A stretch of DNA of 64,000 nt. Source: Littorina saxatilis (lineage: Eukaryota > Mollusca > Gastropoda > Littorinimorpha > Littorinidae). The notes under the pieces are model-generated. The model worked only from the letters and a program-made list of their open reading frames with translations. It made no database searches and had not been told where the DNA came from. The position numbers and the translations under genes were made by a program. The stretch spans positions 31,875,504 to 31,939,503 of the forward strand of contig NC_090255.1 in the NCBI RefSeq assembly GCF_037325665.1, read 5' to 3'. Below are positions 60,653 to 64,000 of the stretch, one piece after another (the first letter of the stretch is position 1; every line of letters starts with the position of its first letter).

Positions 60653-62902
60653 ATGTCTGACGGAGACAAAAAGCGCGAGCGCGGCAAGGCTGATGTGAAA
60701 GGGAAAATTAAACCCAAGTCTTCCACTTCTGTCCCTAAGCCTATTTTGGTTGTTGTTTCTGACGCGGCTAACAATAATGTTATGACGGTCCCTATTTCTG
60801 CCCCGAATGACCAGCCGGTTGTGGGGCAGTCTAATCAACCTACGCGTACCGTTGTTTCTCGCTCGTCTTCTCTGCCGCTTGCAGATTCGACGGCGCTGGT
60901 TTCATCGTTGCTTTCTTCGCTGGTTCCCGAGCTTCGCACGTTGGTGAGAGAGGAGATGGTGCGTTCTCAGCCTTCGACTTCCGTTGTCCCGTCGATGGCT
61001 TCCTTTCCGCTTCCGGCTGTGACGCTGTCCTTGACCGAGGCGGTTGCTTCTGTGCCTTCTACCGCTGTGGTTGGCGACGCAAGTAAGTTGGGCTGGTCCG
61101 TAGGTCCTCGTGAGGCCGCTGGACGCTCCCTGCTGGGAAGCAGCCCTTTTCGGCGGGTTCACGACCCGCAAACCCCTGTTCGTTCTCACTTTGGCTTCAC
61201 GGAAGACCATCGTGTCGATGAGCAATGGCGGCATTTGGTTCAGGCTTCGACGCTTCCGGCACTCGCCGGAAGCGTAGGTCCTCCGACGTACGCACCCGCT
61301 GGGGTCGTTTCCGGAGTCGACCAGCCGGTTCCGTCTGCTGCGCTTCCGGCACTCGCCGGAAGCATAGGTCCCCCGATGTACGCACCCGCTGGGGTCGTTT
61401 CCGGGGTTGACCGGACGTGGCCCTCTGGGCATTCGGCCTTCCGGCCGCCGTCCACAGTGTCTGCGCTTCCGCTTTTCGCGGTCGCGTCTGATACTTTTCC
61501 GGCTCAGACCGGATCTGCTGCTTCTTCTGCTTCCGCTTCCTCTCAGGTGGCGGTCGCGGGGGGGCATCACCAGCCCTTTGGGCAGGTGTCTCAGCCCTGG
61601 CCGGGGCAGTCAGCGCTTCCGTCTTCGGTTGTTGCTTCGACTGCGGTTCCGGTTCCGGCGGCTGCGGGCATGCCGTCCTCTTACTCTTTCCCTATTCAGG
61701 GCATGAGTTCGGATGGTATTGGAGTGGACGGGTTTCCGGTTTCCGGTTACGGCGTTCACCGCCCTTCTACCAGCAACGTGGACTTCGGTCCTTCGCCGGA
61801 GGTTTCGGATATTCACTCCGTCGCCAGCGAGGCTGCACGTGTTGGTTATCCGGAGAGACTCAAAGTGGCTCTTGAGGCCGCTGCTGAGGTCACTTCGAGA
61901 TATTTCGCGGAAGGGGCTTCGGTCTCTTCGGCTGCCGCTTCGACGGCACCGTCCGCGATGGCTGATTTTCGCTCTGGGAAGGAGGATGACTCATACTTCC
62001 GGTTTTTGGAGTCTCCATCCATAGCCTTTCAGCTTTCTCAAGTTTTGGCCAAGCCATCTCCTTCCGGAAGCGGAATTCCTTCACTTCCGGTTCCGCTGCT
62101 CGTGCCTCACGGCTCCGTTCCGGAGCTGGCACAGCAGTGGATGGCTTCGCCTTCTCAGGCTTCTGCATTCGCTCTGTCGTCTCACAGGCGGTTGGTTTTG
62201 CAGAAGTCTCCTAGGAACTTGTTGGATGCTTTCGCTCTCCCGCGTTCATCTTTGACAGTTCCTCCGGAGATGCTGGCCTTGTTGGCCAAGCCTATCAAGA
62301 AGGATGACGGTGTGCTCTTTTCTGAGAACACTCTGATTGCTTCTGAAGAGGCAGGGCGTCAGCAGCTGGAGCTTGCCTCCATTGCTGAGACTCTCATTCG
62401 GGCTCTCTCTCGTGCCCTCACTGATTCACTGAATCCGTTCTCTCTCAGCGAGGATCAGGATGCGGATGACGTCTCCACTTTGTTGGCCGCTCTTGCGAGG
62501 GTCAACGAAGAACAGATGAGACTTTCCGCTGTGCACTATGCGCACTCTGTTATGTGTCGTCGGGATCTCTTCCTGTCACACTCTCAGTTTTCGGATCAGG
62601 CGACCAAGGACACCTTGCGTGCCTCACCGGTCTTGGAGGGTTCCCTCTTTGGGCATCTCGTTTTTGATGCCCGAAGACAGGAAATTCAGGCTAACAGGGA
62701 CCAGCAGTTCTCTGACTTTTCCCTGCACAGCCTTAAGCAGTCCAAGCAGTCTCAGCCTTCTCAGCCGAAGCAGGCTAAGGTTGCTGGCCCTCCCAAACCG
62801 GCAGACAAGGGTCGTGGACGTTCCTCTTCTCGGGGCTCGAGAAGACGACCGTCTTCCGGCAGGGGGAGAGGCGGCTCTGGAAGCAAGCCTCACCCCCAAT
62901 GA
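60653..62902 (+). CDS. DIRS gag-like frame, second element
   Basis: Start chosen at MSDGDKKRERGK (60653) by analogy with the first element; the open frame begins at 60629. About 749 codons. The middle part is Ser/Pro/Val-rich with a repeated segment (LPALAGS(V/I)GPP.YAPAGVV, twice). The C-terminal half matches the first element (LIASEEAGRQQLELASIAET), followed by a basic Arg/Gly/Ser tail ending KPHPQ. Confidence 0.8.
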   Translation: MSDGDKKRERGKADVKGKIKPKSSTSVPKPILVVVSDAANNNVMTVPISAPNDQPVVGQSNQPTRTVVSRSSSLPLADSTALVSSLLSSLVPELRTLVREEMVRSQPSTSVVPSMASFPLPAVTLSLTEAVASVPSTAVVGDASKLGWSVGPREAAGRSLLGSSPFRRVHDPQTPVRSHFGFTEDHRVDEQWRHLVQASTLPALAGSVGPPTYAPAGVVSGVDQPVPSAALPALAGSIGPPMYAPAGVVSGVDRTWPSGHSAFRPPSTVSALPLFAVASDTFPAQTGSAASSASASSQVAVAGGHHQPFGQVSQPWPGQSALPSSVVASTAVPVPAAAGMPSSYSFPIQGMSSDGIGVDGFPVSGYGVHRPSTSNVDFGPSPEVSDIHSVASEAARVGYPERLKVALEAAAEVTSRYFAEGASVSSAAASTAPSAMADFRSGKEDDSYFRFLESPSIAFQLSQVLAKPSPSGSGIPSLPVPLLVPHGSVPELAQQWMASPSQASAFALSSHRRLVLQKSPRNLLDAFALPRSSLTVPPEMLALLAKPIKKDDGVLFSENTLIASEEAGRQQLELASIAETLIRALSRALTDSLNPFSLSEDQDADDVSTLLAALARVNEEQMRLSAVHYAHSVMCRRDLFLSHSQFSDQATKDTLRASPVLEGSLFGHLVFDARRQEIQANRDQQFSDFSLHSLKQSKQSQPSQPKQAKVAGPPKPADKGRGRSSSRGSRRRPSSGRGRGGSGSKPHPQ

Positions 62903-64000
62903 AGTGCTCCCGATCTCCCCCCCACCCCGCCCTCCACTCTGGTGATGGCGGGGGGCCCTTCCCGGGCACTTTCCCACTGGCTCGTGTCTGTACAGAGTCA
63001 ATGGATCGTGGGGGTCGTGAGGTCGGGCTTCCGTCTTCTCTGGAAAGATGGCAAGGCACCTCTGGTCAGGCGTCCGCCGGCGTTCAGGCCTCCCTCCTCG
63101 CAGGAAGCCATTTCCGTCCTTCGGTCGGAAATAGACTCCCTGGTGCAGAAGGGCGCAGTGGAGAAAGTCCTCGACCACAGCTCCCCTGGGTTTTACGGAC
63201 GGCTTTTCGCCGTCCCCAAAGCCTCAGGGGCATGGCGTCCTGTCTTGGACCTGTCGTTCCTCAATACCTTTTTGAGGGAGATAAGGTTCAAGATGGAGAC
63301 GCCAGCGTCGGTCAGGGACTCTCTCCGCCCGGGAGATTGGGCGACTTCCATCGACCTGACGGATGCATACTTCCATATTCTTATGCATCCAGCCGACCGG
63401 AAATGGCTTCGTTTCCGGTGGGCAAGTCAGGTTTACCAGTTTCGCGCCCTTCCTTTCGGCCTGTCTCTCGCCCCTTGGGTCTTCACCATGGTCGTGAGAC
63501 AGGTCTGCGCGCTGGTGAGGTCGCGGGGTGTCCGGCTACGTGCCTACCTGGACGATTGGCTCATCCTGAGTCAGAGTCAGGCGGGGTGCGAGCAGGATAC
63601 CCAATCGGTTCTTCGGGAGGCCAACTGGTTTGGCTTCTCGATCAACCGATCAAAGTCGGAGCTGACGCCGTGTCAGACGTTCACCTACTTGGGAATGTCT
63701 TTCGACACGGTGGCTTGGACTGTTCAGCCCTCTCAGAAGAGGGTGGACAAGCTCCAGGCATGCATACGCTCCACTTTGCCTCTCCCGAGGGCCTCCCTGC
63801 GGACTTTGGCCTCCATCTTAGGGCAGATGGAGTCCATGGCTCTCCTGGTCCCCTTGGGGAGGGTCCACAAACGTCCCTTTCAGCTGGCGCTGAGGCCGTT
63901 CGTGGACTCTCCCACGGTGGATTGGAATGCCCTCATCCCTCTCCGGGGATGGTTCCAATCCGCTACCCTTCCGTGGCTGGACACGGAGTGGGTGTGCAGG
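62899..64000 (+). CDS. DIRS overlapping frame (recombinase frame start), second element
   Basis: Starts with the ATG that overlaps the gag-like stop and reads open to the window end, +1 relative to the RT frame, as in the first element. The recombinase itself would lie beyond the window. Confidence 0.6.
   Translation, partial: MKCSRSPPHPALHSGDGGGPFPGTFPLARVCTESMDRGGREVGLPSSLERWQGTSGQASAGVQASLLAGSHFRPSVGNRLPGAEGRSGESPRPQLPWVLRTAFRRPQSLRGMASCLGPVVPQYLFEGDKVQDGDASVGQGLSPPGRLGDFHRPDGCILPYSYASSRPEMASFPVGKSGLPVSRPSFRPVSRPLGLHHGRETGLRAGEVAGCPATCLPGRLAHPESESGGVRAGYPIGSSGGQLVWLLDQPIKVGADAVSDVHLLGNVFRHGGLDCSALSEEGGQAPGMHTLHFASPEGLPADFGLHLRADGVHGSPGPLGEGPQTSLSAGAEAVRGLSHGGLECPHPSPGMVPIRYPSVAGHGVGVQ
62945..64000 (+). 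CDS. DIRS reverse transcriptase frame, second element, partial
   Basis: Open from ATG 62945 to the window end. RT motifs: VLDLSFLNTFLREI, SIDLTDAYFHILMHP, RALPFGLSLAPWVF, RAYLDDWLI (YLDD) and TYLGMSF. It is similar throughout to 12607-14484. RNase H and later parts are outside the window. Confidence 0.9.
   Translation, partial: MAGGPSRALSHWLVSVQSQWIVGVVRSGFRLLWKDGKAPLVRRPPAFRPPSSQEAISVLRSEIDSLVQKGAVEKVLDHSSPGFYGRLFAVPKASGAWRPVLDLSFLNTFLREIRFKMETPASVRDSLRPGDWATSIDLTDAYFHILMHPADRKWLRFRWASQVYQFRALPFGLSLAPWVFTMVVRQVCALVRSRGVRLRAYLDDWLILSQSQAGCEQDTQSVLREANWFGFSINRSKSELTPCQTFTYLGMSFDTVAWTVQPSQKRVDKLQACIRSTLPLPRASLRTLASILGQMESMALLVPLGRVHKRPFQLALRPFVDSPTVDWNALIPLRGWFQSATLPWLDTEWVCR

Larger units (their letters stand above)
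60197..64000 (+). mobile_element. second DIRS-type retrotransposon, cut by the window end
   Basis: The left edge AAATTACATATTCCTACTCC resembles the right outer end of the first DIRS element, then AATCACATGTAGCAG and an inverted-repeat-like region with AAGGGGAGCAACCCC. The gag-like frame, the ATGA overlap and the RT frame follow in the same order. It is clearly diverged from the first element at protein level, so it is a different subfamily. No break was noticed in the part seen. Confidence 0.9.

Noticed and set aside
60902-61570. 222-codon Arg-rich minus-strand frame
   Set aside because: Shadow of the GC-rich gag-like frame of the second DIRS element.

Overview
The window reads as nuclear DNA of an invertebrate animal, most likely a gastropod mollusc. 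The evidence is host genes with short exons and GT/AG introns, many GT/AC microsatellites, tRNA-headed SINEs, Helentron-like and pogo-like non-autonomous elements, and DIRS retrotransposons. The species cannot be fixed from the sequence alone.

Host genes. (1) The last five visible exons of VPS11 (+, about 151-4638) encode the C-terminal coiled coil and RING-H2 finger of the HOPS/CORVET tethering subunit. (2) Two claudin/PMP22-like four-transmembrane genes lie in tandem on the minus strand (10698-21114 and 28791-30953). Each has three coding exons, both introns in phase 1 and a middle exon of exactly 153 nt, so they are old paralogues. (3) SNRNP25 (minus, 38084-42943, five exons) encodes the U11/U12 25 kDa protein of the minor spliceosome. 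A DEDDh-exonuclease pseudogene lies just beyond its stop. (4) An unrecognised gene (+, 51095 to at least 57055, three visible exons) encodes a basic Arg/Gly-rich N-terminus, an acidic stretch with a SUMO-interaction-like motif and two further conserved-looking exons.

Mobile DNA. Most of the rest is transposons, often nested. One DIRS tyrosine-recombinase retrotransposon (11111-17040, minus) has its whole architecture: gag-like frame, RT/RNase H/methyltransferase-like frame, overlapping recombinase frame, inverted terminal repeats and an internal complementary region. It sits in intron 2 of the first claudin-like gene. A second, divergent DIRS element (60197 to window end, plus) is cut by the window edge. 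A set of repeats with subterminal inverted repeats, a microsatellite near the 5' side and a 3' GC hairpin followed by CTTGTT looks like Helentron-associated elements. pogo/Tigger-type MITEs (TA target, CAGTGGAACC ends) occur about a dozen times and are frequent landing sites for other elements. There are also GGCC-ended TA MITEs, TTAA-target MITEs, hAT MITEs, an L2/CR1-like LINE fragment and four sorts of tRNA-derived SINE, one of them a mosaic.

Layout: 0-5 kb VPS11 3' end; 5-10 kb repeats; 10.7-21.1 kb claudin-like gene A with the DIRS element in its intron; 21-28.8 kb repeats including a three-deep nest; 28.8-31 kb claudin-like gene B; 31-37 kb repeats and unresolved DNA; 37.4-43 kb exonuclease pseudogene and SNRNP25; 43-51 kb repeats; 51-57 kb unknown gene with a LINE, a hAT relic and a Helentron-like copy in its first intron; 57-60 kb DNA elements; 60.2-64 kb second DIRS element. 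No rRNA, stand-alone tRNA gene or CRISPR array was seen.
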